Assembly (NCBI GenBank): GCA_949318235.1
Contig: OX439132.1
Location: 11,329,624-11,393,623, forward strand
From: Ecdyonurus torrentis
Taxonomy: Eukaryota; Arthropoda; Insecta; Ephemeroptera; Heptageniidae
DNA: 64,000 nucleotides
Reading direction: 5' to 3'
Shown here: positions 43,438 through 57,793 of the stretch, piece by piece
Position numbering within the stretch: position 1 is the first letter of the stretch
Layout: every line of letters begins with the position of its first letter
Translations under genes and position numbers: made by a program
Notes under the pieces: model-generated
The model's database searches: none
Told to the model about the DNA's origin: nothing
Seen by the model: only the letters and a program-made list of their open reading frames with translations

Positions 43438-43760
43438 CCAGCACAAACGAAGCACAAATTATTGGCATGAAAAAAGGTTCAAGATTCGTTACAGGGGGGT
43501 TGGCGTCACGTTAACCCCTCCCCCTCATTGATATTTGATTATCTCTGTAATTAAAGTAGCCCAAACGAAAATCTTTGCAAGACAAACCAGCACAAACGTA
43601 GCACAAACGATTGACTTGAAAAATGTTTGCAATGTTAATGGGGCTGCTTCAAATTTGCCTCCCAAAATAAAATGATAATTAACTCCCGTTAATCAGAATC
43701 ACAAACGTATAACTTTTAACGGCACACACCAGCACAAACGACACGTCAAATTTCATAAAA
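43438..43760. repeat. degenerate tandem of a CCAGCACAAACG unit, about 145 bp period
   Basis: The word CCAGCACAAACG or a close form starts at 43438, 43587 and 43729, spaced 149 and 142 bp. The first two are followed by GCACAAA, an ATTG(G/A)C-TGAAAAA word and a Gly-poor T-rich stretch. Intervening sequence has diverged. It is less AT-rich than the flanks. Confidence 0.5.
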
Positions 43761-45112
43761 TATTTCGGGGAGTGGGGGCTTACTTGATGTTCATCATATT
43801 CTCCAGTATCATGTCGATAGCTTGTTTATCATGTGATCATGTGAATGCTACTCCGTAATGCGTATCGGATTGCATGATGGATTTTTTTTCACCGAAAATT
43901 TACTATAGTTACGTTTGTACTGGAATACAATATTTTTAAAAAAATTGAACAACCAGGCATTTTAAGTCAGCACGCATTTATTTTTTAATATTTAAAAAGT
44001 ATTTATCATATCAACGACGTTATGAGTCATAAAATATCGACTTAAAATTAAGACATTAAAAACAACATTTATATAAAAAATAACTAGTTTTTTATTATAA
44101 ACCATTTAAAATTATACCTTCTTACACTTAGCGAAGTCAACATGCAATTGCATGTTCTGTGAGTTGCAATTTATTATATCATGTAAAGCAATGTGGCTAA
44201 AGCTGTCATGAACTCGCAGGTAATAATAAGCTTTACTTTATCGTTACAAAATTTCAAAATATTATAATATAATATGTTCATATATTCAAATTGTAAGTCT
44301 GTATTTTCTTGTTAAATTATAAGCAACCTGGATTTTCATTTTATTAAATTTGTTCTTATATATTTTACACCATGCTGTCGTTTTTGCATAACACGGAGAA
44401 AAATTTTGACACTTGTGCTTCATTTTTAGTATCATCGTTGTGTGAACCTTAAATTATCCTCCCCCACACTGCGTTGATATTTTGTTAGTTTTCGTATTCC
44501 GACATACAGAGAACTGTATTTCTATAAATATTTCAACCAAGCAATAGCTTAATCAGCGTGTATTTTGCTGTTCATATCACTAAACTTTTCAACTCTGCAC
44601 ACATAATTTTTAACGTGAATATAAGCAACTTTTCAGGTTATAATATCATTTTGCAATGTCACACTGTGATCTTTTGTTTCGCCTTGTATCCCATATCTTG
44701 AGGTATGTAAAGAAAGTACAAATTTTTAGATCATAAGATGCGATCAAGTTGTTAAAACCGATCACACTGCTTTAAAATTGAGCTGCTGAACAATAAGCCT
44801 TGCTATCACAATATGCGAAAGTTGCACTAGCGTTTACGTTATACACAAACTATAATTTTGTTTTACATCCATAATTATGCTATTCTATTTCTAGTTAAAC
44901 AAAACTAATTACTATATTATGCAAAATATAATAATAAGTTATATATTTTCATAAGGGTAAAAATGCCTTAATATAAATATGGAGTTCTCTTTCTTTATAC
45001 ACAAAATGTTAGCAACGTTGTGACAAAATATTATAAGATAATCTGTTTATTTTTTTTTCAGTGTATAAAAAAAGAAGGTATATAATTTGTGACGTAATTG
45101 AAGACAAGGAAG

Positions 45113-45137
45113 GAGAGAGAGAGAGAGAGAGAGAGAG
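45113..45137. repeat. (GA)n microsatellite
   Basis: 25 bp of GA, followed by about 100 bp of balanced-composition sequence (45138-45240) in which I recognise no gene. Confidence 0.9.
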
Positions 45138-45611
45138 GTGACGAGTGTATAGAGTTCAGGAAATTGGCTGCGGAGCTTATCACAGACACAGACAGTATTA
45201 GCCTTCACTCCCTACCGACCTCCTACATCTAAACCCTAATATGTTACACTACTTTATGAAGTTAAATCAGCATACAAACTGCAAGGCTAGCTTGTTTATT
45301 TTGATACTGTATCTCTTACTATGCTCAATACAGTATATAGGTATATATACATACGTATATTCTTATCAAAAATAGACAACAAACAACACGTATAACTTCA
45401 ATCTTTAGCCTTTAGATTTACATTAAAAATTGTATATTAAGCATAATACATGGGGAAAACTGTATAATATCCATGTTAAGCATAATTACTTAATTTATAA
45501 AATATTATAATAACACATTTTTGTACACATGAAGTATATAGGCAAATTTGAATTACACTCTAAAAAAAAAGAAAAAAGTTGCAAAGATTTTACACAGTTT
45601 TGCGATGCTTT

Positions 45612-45914
45612 TTAAAGGGATCCTGGGTTCAAAACATTGAATTGAAGACGTAAAATTCATAAGATGAGACCATACACATATTTTGTCCATGTACCCTCAA
45701 AAACTGGGGTTAAAAACTGTAAAGTAGGCAACTTGTGGAATTTTATGTGGATATCATGAAATCTGTGATTACACTATAGAAATTATAAAGCGCATGCCTT
45801 ACTTTACAAATTTTAAGGGACATAATATGATTTTGAATTAAATTGTTTTTATGATAGTTCTATCTCGTGATTTATCATTAAGGACATTTTTTTTTAAGGC
45901 CAGGATCTCTTTTA
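45612..45914. mobile_element. foldback MITE (family E), copy 2
   Basis: The left end is TTAAAGGGATCCTGG and the right end is the complement of TAAAAGAGATCCTGG. Inner arms share CTGTAAAGTAGGCAA and the CATAAGATGAGACCAT/CTATCTCGTGATTTATC pair with the 11421 copy. The centre is GATATCATG, where copy 1 has a TGACGTCA. TTAA is intact on the left only. Confidence 0.7.
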
Positions 45915-47520
45915 TATTATGTTAGGAAGTAAATAATCACTATACTATTTAGCAGAAATTATAGTCTTATGGATAAACGTTGCTTTTAATATGAACATAT
46001 TTACAAACACTGCAATCAAGTAGCAACTATTTAAAATCTAATAGCACACCATATTTATAAACATTTAAAAAAAAAATTCCTACTTTAATAATCATCAAGT
46101 TTTTATCCCAAAAAAAAAAAAATGCAATTTTAATAACAAATAATAATTGGTGATTTTTTTTTAAGACTATCATTATTTATTTGAAGTCTTAACATTGAAA
46201 GACTAATATTATAATTATAAATAATGAAAAGTTAGTTAATTAAAAAATGCTTAAAAATTACAGTAGAAAAAATTATTTCTACAAAAAAGAACTCTTTTAT
46301 GTATATAAAAAGAAGTGACTTACAGAGAGAAAAAAAAAAGGGTCAATGAAAGTTAAGTAAAAAATGCTGAAATTAAAAAAGTTTAAAATTTTATCATTTT
46401 GCTTCGATGTTATAAACTGTAAATATGACAAAGAGATGAAAAAAAAAAAAAAAAAAAAAAAGATAAAAGAGAATACAAAATTTGATGTTCTACATAGCAG
46501 CAGTTAATTTAAATATATGAACAATTTATTTCATAACTTTATTTATTTTTTATACATCGATCAATTCATTTTTTTGCCGCTTGATCGCAACAAAAGAAAC
46601 TCATTTTAATAAATTTTATTTTTAAAAAATTAAAACAAAATTGAATAAATATAAATCACTTTCAATATTCAAATGCTTTTTTTTTATCCACTTTATATAA
46701 AATTTTCTGTATTTTCAATTTTTTTGTTTTCCTTATATTTATAATTTTTTTTCTGTTTTGAGCAATTGAAATATATTGGAAAGATGTTTTAAACTTTCTA
46801 ACTTTATATTAGTTAATTAGATTCAATAACACAATATTTTGAGTGTTGTTTTAAGAATTTTATTTGCATTTTTTATTCAATATTAAAAAATATATATTTA
46901 TAAACTAAATTTCATGAAAATTTTAAAAAAGTCATCATTAAATAATTTTACACTCAATGCCAAAATTTGGCAACATATTTTAAAACGTTTGGCAGCTTTA
47001 TATAAAATATTGAAACTAATAGCTTTACTATATTACTATAAATAATTAAATTATTTAATTCGTCTTTTATCAGTACACAATACACTACTATTATTTCAAA
47101 TATATATAATTTGTATATTTAGATAATAAATATTATTTTATTATACAATAGACCACAAAAACCACAATAAAAGTAAATATTTTATTGAACAAATAACATG
47201 ACAAAACATTATAATATGATACTTCAGCTTTGAGTAATTTGATATTACAATAGAGAAACTTTGTTGTTTAAGTGAGTTTACAAATTGATACTTGGAATAA
47301 CTTGTAATCAAATCATGAATAACACATTTCCAATGAAGTTTAATTTATTGTGTAATGTCTGAGAATATCTTATTATTTGTGCATACATTTTAAATTGAAA
47401 TAAATCTAATATTGAATATATTTATCAATAAATAAATAGCAAAATGGTTAAAAAAATTATTCGTTATTTTTTAACATAACTAGTTCGTACAAAATAATTT
47501 TAACTGTATAACCTTTTCAA

Positions 47521-48088
47521 TCCCCGACTTTTTTTAAAAATTATTTCACTCTCGTAAATTTTGACCACGTTTTTGTGCAGCTCTCAGAAAAGCAAAAATA
47601 TGTCTTTGTCAAAAACGTGTTCTTACTTTTGAGGACCCCCTACCGACTCTAGAATGCTCAAAATACAGTAGCTTTAAAAAACACGTAAATTCAAGGGCGT
47701 TTCCTGGTCCAATTTTCATATTGTTGTCTCGATTTTTTCGATTTTTTTTATTGAATTATCTGGTGATAACTGTACTGTATACTGGAATTTAAGATTGAAG
47801 AGGTTCTGCTATACCAATTAAAATTTAATACGAACAATAAGAAAAGAACACAATAAAAAGAGACATTACATTAAAAAAAAAAACTTTTTTTTTGCCAATT
47901 TTTTTTTATAAGCGGAATTTTTTTCATTCATTTCTATTTTTATCTTTTTAAAATACTCTTAACAATGTTGCTTATTTAATGAATTCCTATGAAAAAAATT
48001 GCTTTTTTTATTATTATTTTTTTTTAAATCTACATTTGTGCTTTTCTATCAATTATTTCGATTCATCAAGTATCGCAAAGTCGGGGAA
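47521..48088. mobile_element. possible MITE with CCCCGACTT termini
   Basis: TCCCCGACTT at 47521 is matched by its complement AAGTCGGGGA ending at 48088. Weak inverted pairing continues inward (AAAAGCAAAAATATGT against AAAAGCACAAATGTAGA). About 568 bp, noncoding, with a GC-richer left third. No clear target duplication. Confidence 0.45.
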
Positions 48089-49104
48089 TAAATATATATT
48101 ATTCATTTATACAAGTATTAAGAATATCAATTGAAGTTAGTATAAAACCTTAATTAGACTTAAATTTAAAACATATTATTAGATCTTTATACTAGCAAAA
48201 AGTAAAAAAAAAAAAAAAAAAAAAAAATGCTATAATAGAAAAAAACAGGTCATATTTCTCACATGACACACATGTACATACTATATACTAGTATAATATA
48301 ACTCAGTGAAAACTAGAGTTGACATTATGTTCATATATTAACGTATTTTGAACACACAATGAAGTCAGAGGTTGATGCAATGTGTCTAATCACTCATCAC
48401 ACACTCTCTTGTTATATTCACAATAGCAACCTAACTAATATTGATCCAAATAATAATACACAGCACAATAATATATTATGTTTCTAGAATTTACATTTGC
48501 ATACCAAAATACACGATAAAAACATATTTATGACATGTTGGTATGTGATATTTAGATTTATATAATATTGAAATGATTTTTTTTTTCAGTGACAGTTCAC
48601 AAGGGGGAGATTTTTATTTTAGAATTATGTAATCAACAAAAATATAGCTGTATTATTGAATAACTCTGATATCAGTATGCTTCAATATAAAAAAATACTC
48701 CATTGATATAAAAAAAAATATATAGCAAAAATATTACTTACTACAGAATGCTATAGTATTATTATACGCGTTATAATGGAAAAAGTATTAAAAAAAAAAA
48801 AAAAAAACTTCTCCATTATCTCAAAAGTAAAGTAAGTAAGTACTTTTCAATGCGGTATAGAATTTTATTATATTACACATATTTAAATAAAAAAATAATT
48901 TTCAGAAAGAAGAAAATGTCATTTTCCCGTGTATCATAAAAATATTTAGCAAATATAATGAGCGATCAGTCATTCATTCAAACATATAAAAAAATGTATA
49001 AAATGTAAATGAGTGTGAATATTTTATATATCTTTTATGTATATGATGTTAAAATACATGACTGAATAATAAAATAAAATTAACTCTCATATCTCCATTT
49101 ATTA

Positions 49105-49119
49105 TCTCTCTCTCTCTCT

Positions 49120-49177
<58 letters not shown>
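49105..49177. repeat. fused (TC)n-(AT)n microsatellite
   Basis: TC dinucleotides (49105-49121) run directly into AT dinucleotides (49122-49177). Confidence 0.95.
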
Positions 49178-49181
<4 letters not shown>

Positions 49182-49945
49182 CTAAAATGCTATACCACTG
49201 ATAATAATTATTATTATTATCATGATGAAAAATATTAACTCCAGCTTTAGTTTCACACGGTTTAAATTATTATTTTTATATTTCTATATTATATGAACAT
49301 AAAAATCGTAATCAAAATTTACTCATCCATTTGTTATTTTGAGATTTCATACGTAAAAATATTGACTTTTAATGCAAATTTTAATTTAAAACTTGTAAAT
49401 AATTTTTGGGTTTTTATATTAAGATTAAGTACAATCAAATTTTTGAACGTTTTAATAAATCATGATTAAACTAACACTAACGTATGTATCATAAATATAA
49501 AATAGACACCATTAAAATGTAAATTTAATTAGTAAATGTTTTATTAAGTTTAAATAATTTATGTTATGTTATGGTGGTTTAAAATAAGAGTCGCTTACAT
49601 GTTTCTCAGATTGACGCTCAGATAACACAAAATATAATAACTTTTGGTAAACTTCATAATATAATAATGATTTCAATGGTTTTTATAATATGCAGCTTAG
49701 ATTATTACATTTACTAAGAATAAGTAAGAAAATAAGGTTATATTTCTTAAGCATAGTTTTATAGAGTTATGATTAAAATACAGGGGTTTACTCTATTTTA
49801 ATCACGTAAAATAGAATTAAAATAAATCAATGTTCTAGTATTTCATGCTTATTAATCTTTTAAAACACCATAGAAATGATTTATTATTGCTATTAAGCTC
49901 AGAGAAATACAGTGATTGGAAATTGAAACCAATGAATGAATGTTG

Positions 49946-49969
49946 ATTTTTTTTCTCTTTCTGTTTCAG
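49946..49969 (+). promoter_or_regulatory. 3' splice site of the RNP1 exon
   Basis: A long T/C tract (gattttttttctctttctgtttcag) precedes the exon. Splicing here restores the RRM frame exactly, which confirms the site. Confidence 0.9.
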
Positions 49970-50077
49970 GCATCTCGATGCACAAGGGCTATGCCTTCGT
50001 GCAGTTTACAAATCCATTTGATGCTCGAAGTGCGTGCTTGGGGGAAGACGGCCGCACCGTACTAGGCCAGATACTTG
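49970..50077 (+). CDS. RALY/HNRNPC-like: hnRNP C/RALY-like RNA-binding protein, internal exon with RNP1
   Basis: This is the second visible coding exon, 108 bp, entered and left in phase 1. The split codon joins the previous exon as GGC (Gly49), followed by ISMHKGYAFVQF, TNPFDARSACLGEDGRTV and LGQIL to residue 84. RNP1 is KGYAFVQF (residues 54-61) with the aromatic residues used for RNA stacking. The 'sMHKGYAFVQ(F/Y)' and 'GEdGR.(l/i)..Q.L' segments match RALY and hnRNP C, which lack the usual two-exon-independent RRM linker. The acceptor is a long pyrimidine run ending ctgtttcag at 49969; the donor is TTG|GTAAGT at 50078. The leftover G predicts that the next exon starts with AT to form Asp of the family's 'DIN(M/L)' strand. 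That exon, the C-terminal leucine-zipper-like region and any acidic or Gly-rich tail are not in the window. Confidence 0.92.
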
Positions 50078-52066
50078 GTAAGTAAAAAGGGGTAATGAGA
50101 AAATGTGTATATTGTAAATGCAACCCGCGCGACATATCGGACACAACGGTTGCATAACTAGAAATAAACTAAGGGGCAAACGTAAACCGATACAAGTAAA
50201 TTTATGAAAATAATATTATAAAGGGGGAAAAAAATCTATTTTGTACCTATTTTGCACCCTAAACAAAATATAAAATTTTATTGTACATTTTTACAACCTC
50301 CTTCCTTTGCTAAAATGAGAAGAAAAAAAAATCAAGTCCCGCCCAGCACCGTTTTTAAAGACTGACACGGTAGTCTCTTTGTTTTTACTATATAAAATAG
50401 TGGGTGGGAGGTATAGTTATTAACAGGGCTTGATATTAGCGCTATGTCACGCTAACCTTTACTTGTCAAAACTATATACCTTAAAGTTAACATGCAATTT
50501 CGTTAAGATTAAAGGACTTAATTTTTATAAAATGACAGTAGAGGACTATACCAGGCACTACCATTTTCATAATTAGTGGTTGCAGCTGCACACGTAGTAT
50601 ACCTCTTGACAGTACCAATTTATTTCTTACTTATCACCACTCAGAAAAAAAAAATGACATTTCTAATATTATTGATATTTTAATTACAATATTAATAACT
50701 ATTACGAAATTACAAAAAAAAATAGTAAGGTAAAAATAGTTTTAAGTGGTTAAGTGCTGAAAATTTTTAAGCTTTTAAGTTTGATAAATAGAAATAGAAT
50801 AAAATATATTTTAAACATTCTATTTTTAGTTGTGAAGTTCTTTAATGTTTGTGCATACAAGAGCATAAAGTACTCTTACTCTAAAATAGAACGATGGATT
50901 CTTGGAGGCTTTTTAAAGATAAGTCCAACTGTAGACGTTTTTCCTGATCGTACTGAGAGAAGAAATAAAGTAATTCATACTGAATTTATCATATATTTCT
51001 ATTTTTGAACATTATAAACAATTATGCTATACATGGTATACTATGCAACATAATTATTATGCAGTATAGCATAAAATATATTATAATTAATAAATGTTCC
51101 TTAAAATGGGATGCATAGTTATTACGCATTAATTTTTTATAGGCAGAAAAAAATTAGATTTTTATCTTAATTTTACAAAATACGTTAGGTATTAAGTCTG
51201 TTATGATTATTAACAAGTTAAAAAAAAAAGAAGGTAATATTACACATAAATTATTAAAGTCTTAAATTGATAAGGTAATTTATATAAAATAAAGTATTAA
51301 TTTTGTAAAGTTTGCTATTTATTTTATCGCTATATAATATATAACATAAAGTTAATAGAGATTGGTGTAAACGTTTAAAGTTATATGTGTTATAATATTT
51401 ATTAAAAGTGTCAGCAAAGAAAGAAGGGTAAAATGAACGTTATGAAGTCAAGTCAACCTCAACTTAATCTTTCTAAAGTGCACCAACATCAAACTTAACA
51501 TTCTGATACACGGAGAAAAAAAAACATTATCTGAAGTAAAAAGAGCGTAACAAACTTATAGGATATTATATTAAATTTGATCTTAAGGTTTATATTACAT
51601 ACTTTTTTAAAAGAAAACTCAGCTTTATTGTACTATGTTTTTTTGTACCTTTCATGAAAAGTGCTTTGAATAATTGATCCCATACACTTTTCACCATTAC
51701 TATTCTAAAAAGAGGGGGAAGAAACAAAAGAATAAAAAAAAAGTAAGGAAAAAAAAAGTAGGAAAAAAATCTGAGTCAGAGTAAATTTTGAAGAAAAATA
51801 GAAATGTATGTAAGTCAAATTATTGCAATTTTATTTTAAATGTCATGCAAATATAAATATATTTTTTACCGTGTAAATTGTGATATGATATAAAGTGCGT
51901 GTCTATGCTTAGTAGGGGGTGGGTAGACTGGTACGGTAAGGTACAAACGTGTGCGATACCCTCACTTTTGCTTTGCTTGCTATATACCTTGCTTTACTCT
52001 TGCCCGCGTTGCGCTAGTCGTTTGCCTGCCTGCTGCTAAACCTACCTATATAGCAACTATACCGCA

Positions 52067-52188
<122 letters not shown>

Positions 52189-53808
52189 ATACCGCCGCGG
52201 TAGCTTCTCATAATAGGCAAATTATAGCTCGTAGCAGCCCTACACTTTTATTAGACATGCTACTCTATTTGACTTGATAAAAACTAATTTTTTTCTGTAG
52301 GTAACGAAAGAATATTATATATAAAGTTTCTTAAAAGAAAGAAATATGAAAGAATAATTTACTATTTTTATAACATAAACTTTTACTTTTTATATTGAAG
52401 ATTTCTATCAGAGTTTAATATATAGTTAAGAAAAGATATAGTTTTTAAAAATAGCTTTTTTATAAATATAAATGCTAATAAAATTTTAAATGGGCTTATT
52501 TTTTTAAGTTTTTAATAAAAAAATGAAATAAAAATTTGTAAAACCTGTTTATGACGCAATAATATAATATTTCGTAGAGATTTTGCATAAATCAAGAAAT
52601 CTGAAATTTAATTTTGTCATTGAGAAAAGAAAAACGCGTAAAATTTTCTCCTTCTTATAAATAAACTGATTAACATTATGCTGTAAATCTTTACAAAATA
52701 GTTTTAAAAAATGGGTAATTCCTAAAACAAAAATAGAAACATTTTGAATTTTTAAAACTTATATACTGTTGTATGAAAATCGTGCGTGAATGGAAAAAAA
52801 ATTATTCAGTGCAAAATTATGAATTTTATTGTTTTATAGCAGTAGCCTAAAAGTTAAACTCGCAATGTGTATAACATCATGGCAATAAAATATACAAGAG
52901 TCGATCAAACACTTTGGAAACTTATTATTATTTAGTAGCGAAAATTATACTGCATTGACTTGTTTGTTTAATGGTATGGTATACTTTGGCGAGCTTGCCT
53001 ATGTAAATATACACGGCAAAAACCATGCACAACTAAATAAAAAAACAGGCAATTTTTTAGTATGAAAGTAAATTCTTTTAAATAAAAAGGAAATCTCATC
53101 CAATTTAAGATTGTAATTTTATCTTATTCTATTTTCTTTAATTTACTAAAAGGAAAAATTATGCTGTACAAATTCGTTTCTACAATATTATACGTTCTTG
53201 ATAGGCGTTTCATGCATTACTATATTGTACTAATAGTATAAAAAGTTCCTTAGCAGTAGGATTATGGGAATATCTTATATTTGGCAACATTGCATTGCAT
53301 CAGCAGCACACATGAGTGAGAGTGGGGGCCGTGGGGGGTAAGAGTGCTCCAATAAAAGAGAGGAAAGACCATACAGTGTTGTCATGCATTCTCGTGAAAG
53401 GAACTTTTTTGATTTACTATCGGTACATACAACATAGTAGTTTTGCGCCGCCTTGCTTGCTCTTTGGTGAAAAGTAAATATTGTTGAACTGCATGGTTAA
53501 GCAAACATAGCTCTTTTCTCCATCTTCACTTTCCCTGTACAGTATTATTTTAATATTTATTTAAGTGACTTTCGATTCCATTGACAGAACCTCTTGAATC
53601 CTGATTGTAACGTTTCCTAATTCATATTTTTATTTTATTATTTACTTACAAAAAGTTAAACAAAAGTTACAAATAAATTTTGACTTTGAAATAGAACTAA
53701 AAATGTGTGTTCATTAGAAAATGTCATGCACTCAAGCATAAGAAAGTACATGTTTTTAAATTGTCATAAATTAACTACAGTAGACAACATTTTAGAAATT
53801 TACATCTA

Positions 53809-53812
<4 letters not shown>

Positions 53813-53895
<83 letters not shown>
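53813..53895. repeat. (TA)n microsatellite
   Basis: About 83 bp of TA. Confidence 0.95.
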
Positions 53896-53897
<2 letters not shown>

Positions 53898-54394
53898 TGA
53901 GTGTCATTCATTCTCTTCTTAACTCTCAGAGTTTAATATAATAATGTCAAATAAATTAACTTGCTTCTACTGTATTTCTAATTATATTTGTTCAACGTTA
54001 TTTACTTTAATTTAAATAATACTGTTTAGTATTTTATGGATTTTAAGTTTACGCTATAAATAAGTTTAAAACTTAATTTCTAGTAAAATTGCAGAAAAAA
54101 AATCCTATGAATCAGATTTGTTTTTGTTTATTATATAAAACAATTTAATTAGTTCTTTTTTTTTTTTAATATGAAATACAAAGCAAACAAAACTCAAACA
54201 AAAATCTAATTCTGATGTCAAAAATTCAAGACATGCTTTAAATAAATATGATAAAAATATAAACATAAGCTATGTTTTTTCATATAAAATATGAATAAAA
54301 AAATATAAAAAAAACTTATATATAAAGAATGAAAATGTGCCAAAATATTATATAAAAAAGAGAGAATAGAATACGTTATTATAGCTTTATGCCC

Positions 54395-54396
<2 letters not shown>

Positions 54397-54472
<76 letters not shown>
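54397..54472. repeat. (TC)n microsatellite
   Basis: About 76 bp of TC. Confidence 0.95.
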
Positions 54473-54474
<2 letters not shown>

Positions 54475-56999
54475 TTATCTCTTCTACATATTTGATCTTT
54501 GAAGTTGTTATTTAGTTTCATTTTTATAATGTCAAGAGTTATTGTGAATTGCTTTATGTTTTATATCCCCTGTCTTAGTCATTTTATTATTTTTTTTTTC
54601 TGCAAGATGACAGAAAGAGTAAAACTGAGAGAAGATCTTTTTATTTATATGTATATTTAATTTTTTTTCTTCTTCTTATTCTTGTTGTATAGTAAAGCCT
54701 GAACAACTGCTGCCTCGTTTGCTCACTTTGCTTACTTCAAAGAGAGCTGTTTTAGAGAGTAGAGGAAGAGTAGAGAGAGAGAGAGAGAGAGGAAAAAAGA
54801 ACACAAAATGTCTGGTGGCTAACCAGGATCATTTTACACTCTCTTTTCAATTTCTCATCTTAAGCCAGCAAAGATTATTATTTATTTCTCTTCTCCTTCT
54901 CTTTCTTCTTTTCTTTTAGACGATTATTCTCTTTGACCCTTCTACGCTTTATATATTATAATATAATTATTGTTACTTTATTTGCCGCAAGCTTTTTTTT
55001 TACTTTACTATTTTTTTAAGGTTTCCATCTCTTGTTTTATATTAAAGAAAAATTTACGATAATTTAGTTATATATAACATACTATTGCTATAGGCTTATT
55101 TTATATTCATTATCGTATAAAATTTATAGTAGAATTATATAAATTTAAAATTCTAGATGTTAAAAATAAAGAGAGAGAGAGAGAAATAATATAGTTTAAA
55201 CTGGAGTATGATATAAAATATTATTCTCATGGGAAGTGAATTATTGGAAACGTATAGAAATAAGTAGTGATATTATTGAACCATTTTATATTATTTTTAA
55301 TTTTCTTCCTTTGCCTAGTTTTGAATGTAGTTCTACGTAATTTAATATATTGTATATTATAAGTCTATACCAATTACCTATAAAGATTTATAAGTATTAT
55401 GATTTGTTTTTTTAACATTGCTAACGTAATTAATTACTATTAAAAATATTTACTTATTAGTTTTCTTAAAATTTGAAACTGCTTCATAGCTTAACCAAAA
55501 AAATAAATTATAACAACTGTTATAAGTTGTTAAAAAATAAGCAGTGAAAATCTCAACACCATTTCCTATAATATATAAATATGGAAAAGGACTAATTTTT
55601 TGCTTTTGCTACAAAATACAGATATCATTTCTGTCAATGTTAAATTTATATTGAGTCTGATGATATAAAAATCATACTATATTCATAAAAAGTCACCTTT
55701 TTCTAAAGTATAAAGTAAAAAAAGAAAAAATAATCTTAAAAAATAAAAATAAAAAAAAGCATGCGTGTCTTTTTTTTAAGAGCAGGTTGTTCCCCAGACG
55801 TAAAAAAAAACTTGAAACTTTTAGAATAACAAAATAAAAATATTTATAAATATATTGATTTTTATATATATATATAATAATATATTTCTGAATATATGAT
55901 ATACGTTTTTAATAACTTCATTTTATACATTTTTATTTTATTTTAGAGAATACAATTTAAGTATTTCTTTCTTATTTTCTACAACTGATATTTGAGAAAG
56001 AGAGAAAACGATTTTTTATTGCTTCCAATAATACCCAATATAAGTTATAATGGCACTAGAGGGCTTGTTTTTGGCCTCTTCACTGCCTCCCAACCCTCCC
56101 CCTCTATTTTCTCGCACACGATGTGGTTTAATGGAGTTCGATCATTTCATTCCAGCACGTTCATTTTCCTGCGTCTCTCAAGACAATTTATTGTTATGGT
56201 TCTTACATTCGAGAAATTACAACAATATCTGGGTGTTTTGTGCTTATATCATTCTTAAAAGTAATTGAGAAAAAAAAACATATTAAAAATCTTAAATCAG
56301 AATTATAAAAAATAATAATAATAACGCAAAAGATTATATAAAGAAAATTATGATCATGCCAAGCATTCTTATAGCAATCAATAATTTTAAATATAGAGTT
56401 TTTATTATTAAAATGATACGTCAAATTGTGAATATGCTTGAATTTTGCACAGAAAAATAATCGTACTTTATTAATGTATATCTGGTACATAATACTTTCA
56501 AGTTACCTCCGCTACTCTGCTAGTAATTTTAAAACTTATAATTAATAATTTAAAACTTTGTAATTGATTATAACATGTTTCATACATTATGATATAGTAA
56601 TCAAAGATAATTTAATACATATTTAATTAAAATTTTATTATCAAAGAAAAAAATGTGTATTTATTAAAATAAACTGACTGTACATTTTATAATGTATATT
56701 GAAATTTATAACAATAATTTTTAAATATGTAAATATATAAAGGAAATATACATATATATAAAAAAAGTAATCTATATTAAAAATTTATACAGATAAATCA
56801 CAAAAAGGATATAATTTTTAAATATACTGTTAGTGGTTATGAATTATAAATAATAATGAAAAAAATTAACAAATTAAATATTTTAGTATAAAAAAAATTA
56901 AATATTCATTATGATGTGTTTTTTTTTTTAAATAAATGAATGTGTTAATTGTATTAAAAAAAATTTCAATTAACTTTATTATGTTGAACGTTGATTAGT

Positions 57000-57230
57000 T
57001 AAATTAATTAGTTAATTAATCCACCGATGGCAGCTGCAATTATGTTTTGGTGTGTCATATAACATATAACATAGGTGATTTTTCACCCTCTATATACAAG
57101 TGGCGCGTGTTGAGACTACAAACAGCATTTCACTAATTGCAAATGACAACATGCACCGCATGCACTTCTGCACTGCACCACTTTTATATCATTATCACAT
57201 GCAGCTGGTAAAAAAATATGGTATGAGACA
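57000..57230. other. unique less AT-biased intronic segment
   Basis: It contains two CAGCTG E-box words (near 57031 and 57203), TGGCGCGTGTTGAGAC and a CATGCACCGCATGCAC stretch, and no simple repeats, unlike its flanks. It has no open frame with splice sites. It could be a conserved noncoding element or an old repeat. Confidence 0.25.
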
Positions 57231-57523
57231 TTTTATTTAACTTTTTTTCCTTCTATTTTAAGGTTTTTATTAAATATATATATTTATAATGTAATTTAGT
57301 GCAAGCTGTAGTACAATTTAAATTAATAGATTTTATTTAAATAACTTTTTGCAATTTGTACTAATCAATGATTGTGTAGATATATTTTAATTTTTTTAAT
57401 ATTATAATAATACAAAAATAAAATAAATAAGAAAAATAATGAACTTGATTGCCAAGGAAAAACAAATTTACAAAAGGTGCATTCTGTATCAATGATCACA
57501 TCAACTGAATCAAGCAAACACAA

Positions 57524-57526
<3 letters not shown>

Positions 57527-57598
<72 letters not shown>
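57527..57598. repeat. (AG)n microsatellite
   Basis: About 72 bp of AG. Confidence 0.95.
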
Positions 57599-57601
<3 letters not shown>

Positions 57602-57758
57602 TCATTTTTGTATATTTGGCATTAAAACATAATAACATAATAATAAACGAAATGAAAAAAGTAACCTTTTTTTTATATGAAAAATGTAAATAAAAGTTAG
57701 TTTTTTTTTATGTAGCAAAATGAAAATTAGAAAGTAATTATTTTTGGAACTAAGAAGA

Positions 57759-57793
<35 letters not shown>

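Noticed and set aside
50754..51008. 84-codon open frame on + strand after the second exon
   Set aside because: Composition is that of random AT-rich DNA (I, K, N, F, Y), with no recognisable domain, no splice context and no GC shift.
53301..53340. Possible mini-exon: ATG at 53312 followed by GTAAGAG donor at 53338
   Set aside because: The resulting phase is 2, incompatible with the phase-1 gene structure, the peptide is only about eight residues, and no promoter evidence exists.
56050..56268. 72-codon frame beginning MALEGLF, somewhat protein-like
   Set aside because: No homologous family recognised, no flanking splice sites in a consistent phase, and an overlapping frame of similar length in another phase.
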